64,000 nucleotides of DNA from Drosophila pseudoobscura. Its lineage: Eukaryota; Arthropoda; Insecta; Diptera; Drosophilidae. Position numbers and translations under genes: made by a program. This document shows, piece after piece, positions 50,571-59,973 of this stretch (positions within the stretch are counted from its first letter, which is position 1; every line of letters starts with the position of its first letter). The stretch is from the NCBI RefSeq assembly GCF_009870125.1, contig NC_046683.1, positions 44,779,869 through 44,843,868 on the forward strand. Reading direction: 5' to 3'. The notes beneath the pieces are model-generated. The model was not told the origin of the DNA. It saw only the letters and a program-made list of their open reading frames with translations, and made no database searches.

Positions 50571-51278
50571 GAGAGTCGCAGCTTTTATAATAATGATTAA
50601 GTTTCATAAAATACAAATTTAAAAATAAAAATGTTTTTATCTTCTCGTCAACGGTAAAATGAAATGTGTTTTCTGCATCGCATCACATACCTATAGTATG
50701 ACTCTTCTACATACTGCTGTAAAATAATATGAACGGCATGCAGACCAGGTCCAGGAACAGGAGCACTGCAGTGGATAAAACGAATGGAATAGAGGTCCTG
50801 CTATTTCAGTCCTAGAAAAAGTGATCCATATTTACCAAATATCATCAGAATTTTGATTACACTCTTGTAATACGAGCCTTCTCCGGTGGGGGTTTGATTA
50901 AGGTTATTATAAGCCTTAGAATAATTATTCTTGCTTTTCTTGTTGAGCTCTTAAGGGTATATAATTTCGAGCCAGCGGAAGTAAGCCGGTAGCAAAACGA
51001 AAATCTTTCCTGGTTAAACTTCTTGACGCTTGTTTAGCGTTGAATTGTGGCCTGCAACCACTTGTTGCTGGACGGTCTCGTGACTTAAACGAGAGATGTA
51101 TTCACAGTGTCGCTAGTGGCATAAGCCTGGGGGATGTCACGAAAAGCTGCCTGTCTGCCATAGTTCGTACAGACCCTCCATGAATTACCTGATAATCGAA
51201 TATTATAGGGATATACTGTTTTGTATTCCGCTACATCTGTCTCTCTCTCTTTCATTTCTCATGCCAACACCAGCCGCA

Positions 51279-51775
51279 ATATCTCGCTTCCAGCCGACAG
51301 GGGGCGCACACTGCACGATTAAGAGTGAGAAAGATATATATAGAGAGAGAGAGAGAGAATGAGTAGGCGCGCGGGAAAGCTTAGCCACTCAAATGAATTT
51401 TATAATTTGGGCTTTAACAATAAAATAATTTAGCATTCTCGTTGATATGGTTTCTCTATGGATCTGCGTTTTTTGCGTTGTCGGTTTTCTCGTATCTTCA
51501 AAATTGTGGATGAAACAGATTTTCGTCCTTTGTGTGGGCGGAAGGGAAAGGAAAGGAAGAGTAAATAATGATAACTTGTAATAGTGTGATATTACAGAAG
51601 TCTGGATAAAATTTGGATATAGTCTCTGATATCTAGGCGCTCATCGGAACGAATAGACGGACAGACAAACATGGCTAAATCGACTCGGCTATTGATGCTG
51701 ATCTATTAATTATTAATGCTTTATGGGGTCGGAATTGCTTCCTTCTGGGTGTTACACACATGCCGTTCCACCACA
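51279..51775 (+). mobile_element. Interspersed repeat copy with GA tract
   Basis: Forward copy with ATATCTCGCTTCC, GCGCACACTGCACGA, a GA run (51342-51358) and GAATGAGTA. The shared block AAAATTGTGGATG, ACAGATTTTCGTCCTTTGTG follows, then TCTAGGCGCTCATCGG, GGCTATTGATGCTGAT and GGGGTCGGAATTGC. It runs directly into an inverted copy. Confidence 0.7.
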
Positions 51776-52212
51776 CTTTATGTATTATCCATAGCCAATC
51801 GATATAGCCCTGTCTGTTTGTCCGTCCCGATGAGCGCCTAGATCTCAGAGAATATAAGAGGTAGAGCAAATCAAAATGTTCCATCCAGACTTCTGTGTTA
51901 CCGCACTGCTACCAGTATATTTCAAAATTTGAGCCCTTCCACCTCTAAAAATTACGAAATTCTGTGGCATCCCCAGGTATAAAGATACGAGAAAACTTAA
52001 GACGCATAACTATAGAAAATAACTTATCTACCAGTTTGTCGAATCTGGATCAGATAGGATTATTAATATAGCCAGAAGGAACAAATCAATTCGCTTTTGC
52101 TAAGAAAGACCGCCACGTGCTCACTCTTTTGCTGCCTCTCTCTCTTACCTACTCTTCGTGATGCAATGTGTGCGTCCTCTGGCGGAGAGGAGCCATACTG
52201 ACTGGTATAAAT
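51776..52212 (-). mobile_element. Inverted partner copy of the same repeat family
   Basis: Read on the minus strand it begins TATACCAGTCAGTATGGCTC and continues with GAGAGAGAG, then CTCTGAGATCTAGGCGCTC and a GGACGGACA-type run, then stops at the junction near 51.776 kb. It lies tail to tail with the forward copy, giving a long inverted arrangement. Confidence 0.65.
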
Positions 52213-52983
52213 GTAGAGTCGCGGCCGTGGCTGCAACTCACAACGTTCCTCCTTGCTTATCTGTGGAAATTACAAATTTCTGTATACGTTTTAGTACTAT
52301 GAATGTATACATACGTAAATATGTATGCAATAATCAAATAATTTTAACGTAATAATCTGTCCTATTAAACTTTCCGCCAACAGTTTTACGAGAAAATGAA
52401 CTAATCAACCACTGTGCGACTGCTAGTTTTGCCGGCTTGGATGTTCCCGATGATGCACTTGAAATGTTGCAACCGATACCGCTGAAAGTCGAACTTTGTT
52501 TTATATAATTTTTAGAGTAACAGCCGTTTAGTGGAGTTCACTTTTTCTGCCCTGCCGCAAATGACAGACTAAAGGTCACCTCCATACTGTTTGAGAGCAA
52601 ACCACAACAAAACTTAACCAGCAGATATATTCGCCATTCTTCCGGTCGACATTGAAACCCGTGCGTTTCGGCAAACATACTCATAGATCCATTAACAGTT
52701 TTCTGCTAACAAAACGCTACTTGAGCCGGTACAGGGTGCAGCACAGCCTTTTGTTTGCTCCGCAAACAGGGGAGGCAAGGTCAAGCCCGGCCTTCGAATG
52801 CAGTACAGTGAAAGGGGCCTGCTAGTGGGACTACAGAGGGGGAAAGCCAGAGAAGTACAAAATTAACATACAAAGTTTATTTTGCCTTCCACGAGTAAAT
52901 AACATAGATATTGCATAGGGTTGAAGTCTCTCTCTGGTTAAGATCAATGGTGATGGGTAGGTAGTCCTGGCTGTTGGGACCCT

Positions 52984-53418
52984 CTAGGCATACTTGGCCA
53001 CCAGACCCTCCACAAAGGTGACATACTCCTTCTGGGCAGCCTCGGTGGACTTGCCCTTCTGCTTGTTCCAGGCCTCCCACTTGGCCTTGCCCTTCAGGTC
53101 GAGGAGACCCGGCTTGCTGGTGTTGTTGTCGCCAACGGAGGCCTGCTTGAAGAGGGCGTACAGCTCCAGGAACTCGTCATCGCTGGGGCGCTTGGTCAGA
53201 TTCTTCACCTTCTCGGCGGCGGCGTTGAATTGCTGCAAATCAAGAGTGGGTACATATGTATATAGATTAGCAGTCAATCGTGAAGGTGATAAGGCAATGG
53301 CTTATCTGACACGCTGTATCTGCTGTACAGTGAAACTAGTGCACCGTGCAGCAATCAGCTATCAGCAATCAGAAATCGGCAAACGTAGGAAGTGCGTACT
53401 TACCTCGGTGAGGGACAT
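52984..53418 (-). CDS. Acbp2: Acbp2/Dbi, acyl-CoA-binding protein (diazepam-binding inhibitor)
   Basis: Small cytosolic carrier that binds long-chain acyl-CoA esters and keeps them available for lipid metabolism. Coding exons 53418-53404 (MSLTE) and 53232-52984 join in phase 0 to 87 aa, the family length. The four-helix ACBP fold is recognisable: QFNAAAEKVKNL, the FLELYALFKQASVGDNN core with the Tyr and Lys that contact the acyl-CoA head group, GLLDLKGKAKWEAWNKQKG and a C-terminal YVTFVEGLVAKYA. A 5'UTR part begins at an acceptor near 53440. An upstream untranslated exon probably ends at 54040 (ACAA/GTAAGT). An AATAAA signal lies near 52876 on the minus strand. Confidence 0.95.
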
Positions 53419-54040
53419 TCTGGTATAGATTTGATCTGCAAGAAGTGTGGAAGATTTGAGAAAATATAATTAGTTGCTGTTGCGATAGGATTGGATTATA
53501 GCTGGTGTATCATTGATCGCTAAACCCGTTTGGAGCAAAATGTTTGACGGCCGGCGAAATGTTTTATGAACTTTGGCACGCATCGGGCGATCTTGGAGAA
53601 CACTGCTCATATACCATGTATGTAGAGGCTATGCTTTGGGGTCCGACAAGTCAAACTTTCACCTGAATTTATGCTGCGGAAGCGGAGGCAGCAACAAGCA
53701 GACGACACGCATATTTATCTCTTGGTCAAGAATTATGGACCAAGCAACCGTTAGCCGCCTTTTCAGTCCAGTCAAGCGAAATGTATCCAAATATGGAGAC
53801 GGGCGTGGGCCACAGTACACAGTACACAGTACGTTTCGTACATATTACTCGTGTGTATCCGCATAAGGCACACGCAGGTGGCCGAATTCGCACAGTTCTT
53901 ACTATCTAAATGAGTTCGATATTTGTCACGCGTTGGTACTAAAGATTTCCTGCATAAACTGATAGATATACCCAGGCACCAGGCACTAGGCACCAGGCCC
54001 TAGGCACCAGGCTACAGGCACTATCACTTGACTCGACTTA

Positions 54041-54095
54041 CTTGTATGTCTCGGCCGTTACAGAACTAAACACAGTCTGAATTCCAATCTTGATT
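54041..54095 (-). other. Acbp2: Probable first untranslated exon of Acbp2
   Basis: Minus-strand sequence ending in the donor GACATACAA/GTAAGT, about 600 bases upstream of the second 5'UTR acceptor. The 5' limit is an estimate near a TCAGACT initiator-like sequence. Confidence 0.4.
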
Positions 54096-54602
54096 TGACT
54101 TTCAATTTAAGTATTTCCACATCGCACGATCGCCCTGAAGCCACAAAGCTTTCTTCCAAAGAGCGATAGAGAGCGAGACACTCTCTGGAGCTTTGCTAAT
54201 GTTCTGTTCTGTGTTCTGAGTGGGCTTTATGGGTGGAACTCAACTCTGTGTTGCAGGCAGCTTTGCTCGAGTGGGTTGGTTGGGCAATCGTGATAGTGCA
54301 GGCGGCCCTGCTGATAGCAGCAGCGATTTGCTGATATATATTTGGGAAACCTACCAAGGCAAGACCCGAGAGTGAAGCCACGTAACACGGTCACCCATCG
54401 GGTTAGGTTCGAAGTTCGAGCGGCTTTCCTATCACAACTTTTGGCCAAAAGTACCGAATGTACTACAGAAACAGTACATGAAAGCTTCAATAAAAAGCCG
54501 CTAGCTGGGCCAACACTTGAAGATTACTGTTTTCATATCTCTGGTATCTTTATTGCTCTACTAGTTAGTTGCAGCAGTGGGAATTGGTAGCCGGTAACCG
54601 GT

Positions 54603-54928
54603 TTAGGCGTACTTGGGAGCATACTTCTCGTACACCTTGACGTAAGCATCCTTGGCGGCCTCCTTGGACAGACCCTTCTGCGAGTTCCAGGCCTCGTACA
54701 TGGCCTTCTTCTTAAGATCCAGAACGCCGGGCTTCTCAATGTTCACATCGCCAACGGTGGCCTGCTTGAAGAGACCGTAGAACTCCAGGAATTCGGCATC
54801 GGTGGGCTTCTTGGTGAACTTCTTGGCGAGTTCAGAGGCTTCTTCGAACTGTTTAAACATCGAGATTCATAACTTATCAACCGAATCTTGTAATATTTAT
54901 TTATGATTTATTTACTTACGGACACCAT
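54603..54928 (-). CDS. Acyl-CoA-binding protein, Acbp3/Acbp4-like, intron-containing copy
   Basis: 84-aa acyl-CoA carrier of the diverged, gut-type fly Acbp group. Coding exons 54928-54920 (MVS) and 54848-54603 join in phase 0, ending KYAPKYA and TAA. The conserved core is FLEFYGLFKQATVGDVNIEK, followed by GVLDLKKKAMYEAWNSQKG. An untranslated exon upstream appears to end near 55021 (AAGTG/GTAAGC), and a TATAAAAG box on the minus strand lies at 55072-55079. AATAAA is at 54549-54554. By eye it differs from the plus-strand paralogue at 59628 at about 10 of 84 residues. I cannot say which D. melanogaster paralogue is the orthologue. Confidence 0.93.
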
Positions 54929-55071
54929 GTTGTTAGTTCTGGGGTTTTGCTAGTAGTGCTGCAAGTAATTCAATCGGCGTTAGTATTTGGCTGTTGGGTC
55001 TATAAGGACTTGAGTGCTTACCACTTGAAATGGCGAAAGGCGAATGAGTACTTAGGGGCCTTACAGTCGAG

Positions 55072-55079
55072 CTTTTATA
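55072..55079 (-). promoter_or_regulatory. TATA box of the Acbp3/4-like gene
   Basis: TATAAAAG on the minus strand, about 50 bases before the predicted untranslated exon donor and upstream of the MVS start codon exon. Confidence 0.6.
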
Positions 55080-56117
55080 GGTTCAAATATTTCAATTGAA
55101 GCTCAAGTGAAATATAGACATATTTCGCTGATTAGCCCTGAGTTTACCTCACCCGACTCTGCCGATATCGATATCTTTATTTCGCCAATTTTGCTCCTAA
55201 CATTATTAAAGGTAGCGATATGGAAGATAGCCCCCGGATACACTTATCATTTATAACACCAGCAAAGTCGCTGGCTGACCAAGTCTCTGAAACCAAGGGA
55301 ACACTGTAGTTAGACACTCCCGCGAATTTTCGTCCCGCACTCTGAAGTTTTTACAATTGGCAATAAATAAATGACGTTAGTTGATATATATATACAAGCT
55401 GTAATCTGATGGATTATAAGATCTAAGAAATATATATTACTTGTCGTAAAAGTTGATGTACGTTTTGTAGGTCAGCGACGAAAGTCATTAACCCGTTTAC
55501 AACTTTACAGCTTTATGTCTAAGAAGCAACCATTTTCGGCAAAGTTTGTTTTATCATAATATCCCTATTATCTTTATTCGAGCAATAATGGGGTTGATTA
55601 AAACCTTTAATTGGTCCCCCGGTCAATGTCTCAACAGCAGCTATGACACAAACCTGCAAGAAAGTTATTGAACTAATTTCCGATTGTGGCTAAACCGTTA
55701 AAGAATCTGCAGAAGAAGTGGCAGACTAAGATTAAAGATGTTCCTTGCTGCAGGACTTTTTTAGGGTATCGGTTAACCTCTTGCGGAATTGCTAGGAAGA
55801 CCCTAATTATGGTTTTACGAGATTCTATTGATCACAAAAACCTGTCTAGCAGGTTATTAACTCTTTTCCTACAAAATATGCATCCATTTGCTTTGCTTGA
55901 CGTGACATTACTTACATAACGGATAGTTCATTCTACGTCCTTTGAAACATCTTTTTTATTAACAAAGATTTCAGTGTAGATAAAGAATATACTTCGTGAA
56001 AATAAGCGCCGGAACAGCATGTAGTTTTCAGCTTTCGATTATTAGGTCATAAATTAATTAATTTTCTATTAGATTGGTTACTTAAAAAAAACGAGGGGAA
56101 ATAACCACAACTCTGCA
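55080..56117. other. Spacer with a possible decayed transposase fragment
   Basis: Mostly AT-rich. Near 55658-55730 a broken frame reads KKVIELISDCG, then a stop, then TVKESAEEVAD, loosely like the N-terminal helix-turn-helix of Tc1/mariner transposases. The neighbouring frame stays open to 55919. The match is weak and no catalytic region was recognised. Confidence 0.2.
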
Positions 56118-57042
56118 TTTATACCCGATACTTAGTCAGTATGGCTCCCCTCCGGCAGACGCTACTACTATTAAACGACACGACAAAGAATGCGTGCGAG
56201 AGGGACAGAAAATCAGTCTGGGCGTGACGTCGGGCGCTGCGTAGCCACTGCAAATTGATTTCTTGCCTTTGGCTATACAAATTATCCGATCTGATCCAGA
56301 TTCCGCAACCAGATAGATATGGTCATTCTCTATGATTGTGCGTCTTTAGTTTTCTTGAATGTACAATATTGTGGATGCAACAGATTTTCGTCCTTTGTGG
56401 GGGCGGAAGGGTGTGGGGCGAAATTTTGAAACAAACTCGTCTCGGTCCGATATCTTAGGAGTGTGGATACCAAATTTGGTTGCTCTAGCTTTTATAGTCT
56501 CTGAGATCTAGGCGCTAATGTTTTACTCTAAGCAAAGCCGCCTATGCTTCCTGTGTGTTAGAGAGAGACAGGGCGAGAAAAAATGAAATTGTTTTCTTGA
56601 TGCTGGCTATAATAATAATACTATCCAATTCAGATTCTGCAGTCTAAAAGATATGGTCATTCTCTACGATTCTGCGTTTTTGGTTTTTTCATATCTGTAA
56701 AATTGTGGATGCCACAGATCTTCGTTCTTTGTGGGGGCGGAAGTGGGCGGGGCGAAGTTTTGAAATATTTTTGTAGCAGTGACATATCACAGAAGTCTGA
56801 ATCCAAAACATCGTTGCTCTAGCTCGTATAGTCTTTGAGCATTAGGCGCTGAAGGGGACGGACAGACGGACGGACGGACAGACGGACAGACAGGCATGGC
56901 TCAATCGACTCGGCTATTGATGCTGATCAAGAATATATATACTTTATGGGGTCGGAAACGATTCCTTCTGGACGTTACACACATCCACTTTTACCACAAA
57001 TCTAATATACCCCATACTCATTTTAAGTATCGAGTATAAAAA
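56118..57042 (+). mobile_element. Longest copy of the interspersed repeat family, with terminal inverted repeats
   Basis: About 0.92 kb. The left end TTTATACCCGATACTTA and the reverse complement of the right end TTTATACTCGATACTTA match at 16 of 17 positions, and both are followed shortly by GTATGG. No ORF of useful length is present, so it is non-autonomous. The middle appears to repeat one block (TGTGGATGCAACAGATTTTC near 56370 and TGTGGATGCCACAGATCTTC near 56705), suggesting an internal duplication or nested copies. I cannot give a family name with confidence. Confidence 0.65.
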
Positions 57043-58603
57043 TGTTTAAGGCTAAGGACAAAACTGTCCTATGGAATTAATTCTGCTACTTGGCAACTAC
57101 ACAGAGGTGTTGCCGCGAATGGAATGAATTATACATGAACTCTACATTCATGAATTCTATACAAAAACTAATTCCAAACCAAAATTAATACTACACAAAA
57201 ATGAATTCTACACAAAAACGAATTCTGTCCAAAGCCCCAAAAGTATAATTTATTTGCCAAACGGTCGTTCCGAATGAATGTCTGGAGGTGGTGGATCGAA
57301 AGGGTATCATTTGATAACTATGTACATATGTTCACCGTGTGGAAGGCATTTGAGCCACTTCTCGTAATATTTCGTGGGAAACTTGTCGAATCGCCGAGTG
57401 AGCTATTACGTGGTAGACCTACCCTCTGGGTTAATTATGGTGTATATGTATATAACACTTGCTGTGTTTACGCTGTGGCGTACATTGTGGTTGCAGGGAC
57501 AAGAAATGAGGATAACTAAATTGATTTATGGAGGTTAATACCACGAGTTTGGAACTGATCTCCGACTATTACAATTTTCGACAGCATGGGCTCGTTATCC
57601 CAAAGTTTTCTTCCCTTATAACCTTCTCCTTGCAAACACCAAGAAAAAAACCGTATGATATATATATGTATGTATGTAGATTAATAAACTTTTCCTTTAG
57701 GCATTGATTTCTGCTTACTGATGATTAAAAGCCACGCGACGTATTCAAAAAACAATTTCACTTTAATTATTCCATTTTGTAGGCGTTTACATTCTTAGGA
57801 TAATCTCATTGGAGGGTAGATTCTAAACATCCATTCAATGGTACTGTTGCACTTTGTAATGCGATTGATTGTGTTAAATTGATTACCATGAATCAGAAAT
57901 GAGTAAGCAGTGACTAAAAGATGCATATACGTATGTATGTACCTACATATATATCAGATATTGCTTTATATAGAAAAATTAATTATCAAGCAGTGGAATT
58001 TTTTTCTATATTTTACTAAATTTTCACGTTTTTGCCTTATATTCTAATTATTATTATATTTTGTACACCGCCTTTAGCTTTTATTTGGCAATTAATATGG
58101 CCATACCTTGAGGGTCCTAAAAAAAAGACTCTGGAATATGCATTAAAGGTATGTATTTGCTAATATCATTCTACCGAACCAAAATTTTTCATCCATAAGT
58201 AAATTGATTGTCGTTCCATGTGCATATAAAGAATCGCATGATAATCTTGGGAACCATCCGGTAATCTAAGATTTTTGATTTCCATATTCGCTGGACTTCT
58301 TCCTAGAACTTAAGCGAGAGTTTTACGATGGCCACCCACCTGATAAAGCATACCCATTATATGATAAGATTGGAGTTGGTCATATGATCGTATTTGGAGA
58401 CGAAAGCGGAAAGTTACGGAATGATTCAAACACATTATCTATTTTAAATGCATGGGCGTTTGTTTGGTTTATTCCAAAATGACATTACAATAAATACATA
58501 ACTCTTCAACAATGATTCAGATGCATCCAGTAGAAGGGGAAACTCAGTAGAAAAGGTCACAAAAAATAATAGGTCTACAGCTACGTATACAAAAATGCAC
58601 AGT
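57043..58603. other. AT-rich spacer with short GAATTCTAC/ACAAAAA repeats and eroded open segments
   Basis: Around 57120-57235 an 11-14-base motif (GAATTCTACACAAAAA-like) recurs several times. From 57240 to 57520 a chance-looking 81-codon frame occurs. Around 58060-58470 there are open segments with splice-like borders, described separately. No intact gene is seen. Confidence 0.35.
58060..58480 (+). pseudogene. Eroded coding-like segments with splice-like borders
   Basis: Three adjacent segments stay open in different frames: one ending GPKKKTLEYALK directly before a GTATGT donor near 58149; one reading LIVVPCAYKESHDNLGNHP before GTAATC near 58260; and one after CTTCCTAG near 58307 reading EFYDGHPPDKAYPLYDKIG. 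The phases do not join cleanly, so this looks like a decayed gene or transposon fragment. No family is recognised. Confidence 0.2.
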
Positions 58604-58912
58604 TTATTCGGATTGGGCAGCGTACTTCTTGTAAACCTCGATATAGTATGCCTTGGCATCGTCGATGGTCAGACCAGCCTTGCTCTTCCAGGCGTTGTAG
58701 CGAGCCTTCTTCTCCTCATCCTCGGGCTCCTCGATGTTGCAGTCGCCGACGGTGGCCTGCTTGTAGTAGCCATAGAACTCCAGGAAATCCGCCTTGGTTG
58801 GGGGGTTCTTCAGGGACTTGGCCTTCTCAACGATCTCCTCAAACTATTCAAAGGGAGAAGCATAAATTAAAATGCATTTCTATGGAAATGTAGGAAGACT
58901 TACGGTCAGCAT
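58604..58912 (-). CDS. Acyl-CoA-binding protein, diverged paralogue (82 aa)
   Basis: Third minus-strand Acbp gene. Coding exons 58912-58904 (MLT) and 58843-58604 join in phase 0. The core FLEFYGYYKQATVGDCNIEE has Tyr-Tyr where the neighbours have Leu-Phe. The next helix is acidic (EPEDEEKKARYNAWKSKAG) in place of the KPGLLDLKKKAMYEAW type. The C-terminus YYIEVYKKYAAQSE lacks the final KYA of its relatives. A TATATAAC box on the minus strand is at 58976-58983, about 65 bases before the ATG. AATAAA overlaps the stop codon and another lies near 58461. It belongs to the fly Acbp4/Acbp5-like group, exact orthology uncertain. Confidence 0.92.
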
Positions 58913-58975
58913 GTTGTAAAATTGTTGTGGTTGTGGGAAACAAAAACAAACTGTGAGGATCGTCCCACGGACACT

Positions 58976-58983
58976 GTTATATA
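58976..58983 (-). promoter_or_regulatory. TATA box of the diverged Acbp gene
   Basis: TATATAAC on the minus strand, followed about 30 bases on by a TCACAGT initiator-like sequence. Confidence 0.55.
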
Positions 58984-58989
58984 TTGGCA

Positions 58990-59560
58990 AACATAGCTCA
59001 TGCTTTTCGGTAATCTTATCGGAGTCCCAGCTGCAATAGTAGTTCCCACTTGGGCTTATCATAAAAGGCTCCCCATGTACGATTGTATTTTGGGGGTTGG
59101 CAAAGTGCGCTGAATTCCCGTCAAAGTATATAATTAGTCAGCTGCGGGGATTGGCTTATCAGAGTTGACAAGTATGCTCTTGCACTTGCCAAAAAAATTG
59201 AATCAGCTATGTATCAGGTATATGCATGCCCACAGGTATACGTTATCTGCTTGATTGATACGACTAGACGGCCCTAAGAGAGGGGCTGGGGTAACACTCA
59301 CAAACTATAGCCAGAAATCGGGCTACCGCTCGTCACTATGGGTGAGACTTGTGAGTCAGGGGCTACCAATCAGGCCGAAGTCACTAATATTAGTGATAAT
59401 AATTATAATGCGGCCAACATTGGAGATAGTACTATCGGCTTTTAAAGATTTCCAAAATATTAATTAAACGATTTTAGGGGAGTCTTAGAAGATAGAAGAT
59501 ACACATTTGGCTAATGCCATATCCAAGTTAATTAAATTTCCTAATCCCAGTCGCTCGAAG
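58990..59560. other. Intergenic spacer between divergent Acbp genes
   Basis: Two Acbp genes fire away from this 0.6-kb spacer. It contains several TGATAAG/CTTATC (GATA-type) sequences on both strands, for example near 59012-59024, 59055-59061 and 59154-59160, which would suit gut GATA factors. Nothing else is recognised. Confidence 0.45.
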
Positions 59561-59565
59561 GGAAC

Positions 59566-59573
59566 TATAAAAG
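59566..59573 (+). promoter_or_regulatory. TATA box of the intronless Acbp gene
   Basis: TATAAAAG, 31 bases before an AGTCATCA initiator (A at 59597). This is standard TATA-Inr spacing, with the ATG at 59628. Confidence 0.75.
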
Positions 59574-59627
59574 TCAGATGCGAGGGGACTACAGTCATCA
59601 TTTAGTATTGCCAATAACCCAAGCAAC

Positions 59628-59882
59628 ATGGTCAGTTTTGAGGAAGCCGCCGAATTAGCCAAGAACTTCTCCAAGAAGCCTAGCGACTCTGAATTCCTGG
59701 AGTTCTACGGTCTTTTCAAGCAGGCCACCGTTGGCGATGTGAACATTGAGAAGCCCGGCCTTCTGGATCTCAAGAAGAAGGCCATGTACGAGTCCTGGAA
59801 CTCGCAGAAGGGTCTGTCCAAGGAGGCTGCCAAGGAGGCTTACATCAAGGTTTACCAAAAGTACGCTCCCAAGTACGCCTAA
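59628..59882 (+). CDS. Intronless acyl-CoA-binding protein, Acbp3/Acbp4-like
   Basis: 84-aa acyl-CoA carrier beginning MVSFEEAAELAK and ending KYAPKYA, in one exon on the plus strand. The paralogue at 54603-54928 has an intron after codon 3, which is absent here. By eye the two proteins are identical at about 74 of 84 residues, and all ACBP landmarks are kept (YGLFKQATVGD, LDLKKKAMYESW, GLSKEAAKEAY). A good TATA-initiator promoter precedes it and AATAAA follows at about 59913. No poly(A) tract or target-site duplication was noticed. Its 3' end lies 92 bases from the convergent BBS1 stop codon. Confidence 0.96.
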   Translation: MVSFEEAAELAKNFSKKPSDSEFLEFYGLFKQATVGDVNIEKPGLLDLKKKAMYESWNSQKGLSKEAAKEAYIKVYQKYAPKYA

Positions 59883-59973
59883 ACGCCACGTTTTGGGATT
59901 AATCTGACAGGATAAAATAAACTCGAAATCTTACCACAAAAATCAAAGACAGTTGACTTCCATTGTGCGCCCC

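Larger units (their letters stand above)
44821..52860. other. Upstream region and probable first intron of melted, with repeats
   Basis: No coding exon recognised. It holds GA, CT and CGA microsatellites, TGGGTC hexamer runs near 45606-45626 and copies of a short interspersed repeat family at about 50.2-50.57 and 51.28-52.21 kb. A melted first exon is expected somewhere here, because the start-codon exon has an upstream acceptor. Confidence 0.45.

Noticed and set aside
54395-54425. GGTTCGA-like sequence suggesting a tRNA T-arm
   Set aside because: No matching acceptor stem, anticodon arm or A box at proper distance on either strand.
57274-57519. 81-codon ORF on the plus strand
   Set aside because: No recognisable motif, no promoter and no splice context, in AT-rich repeat-bearing DNA.
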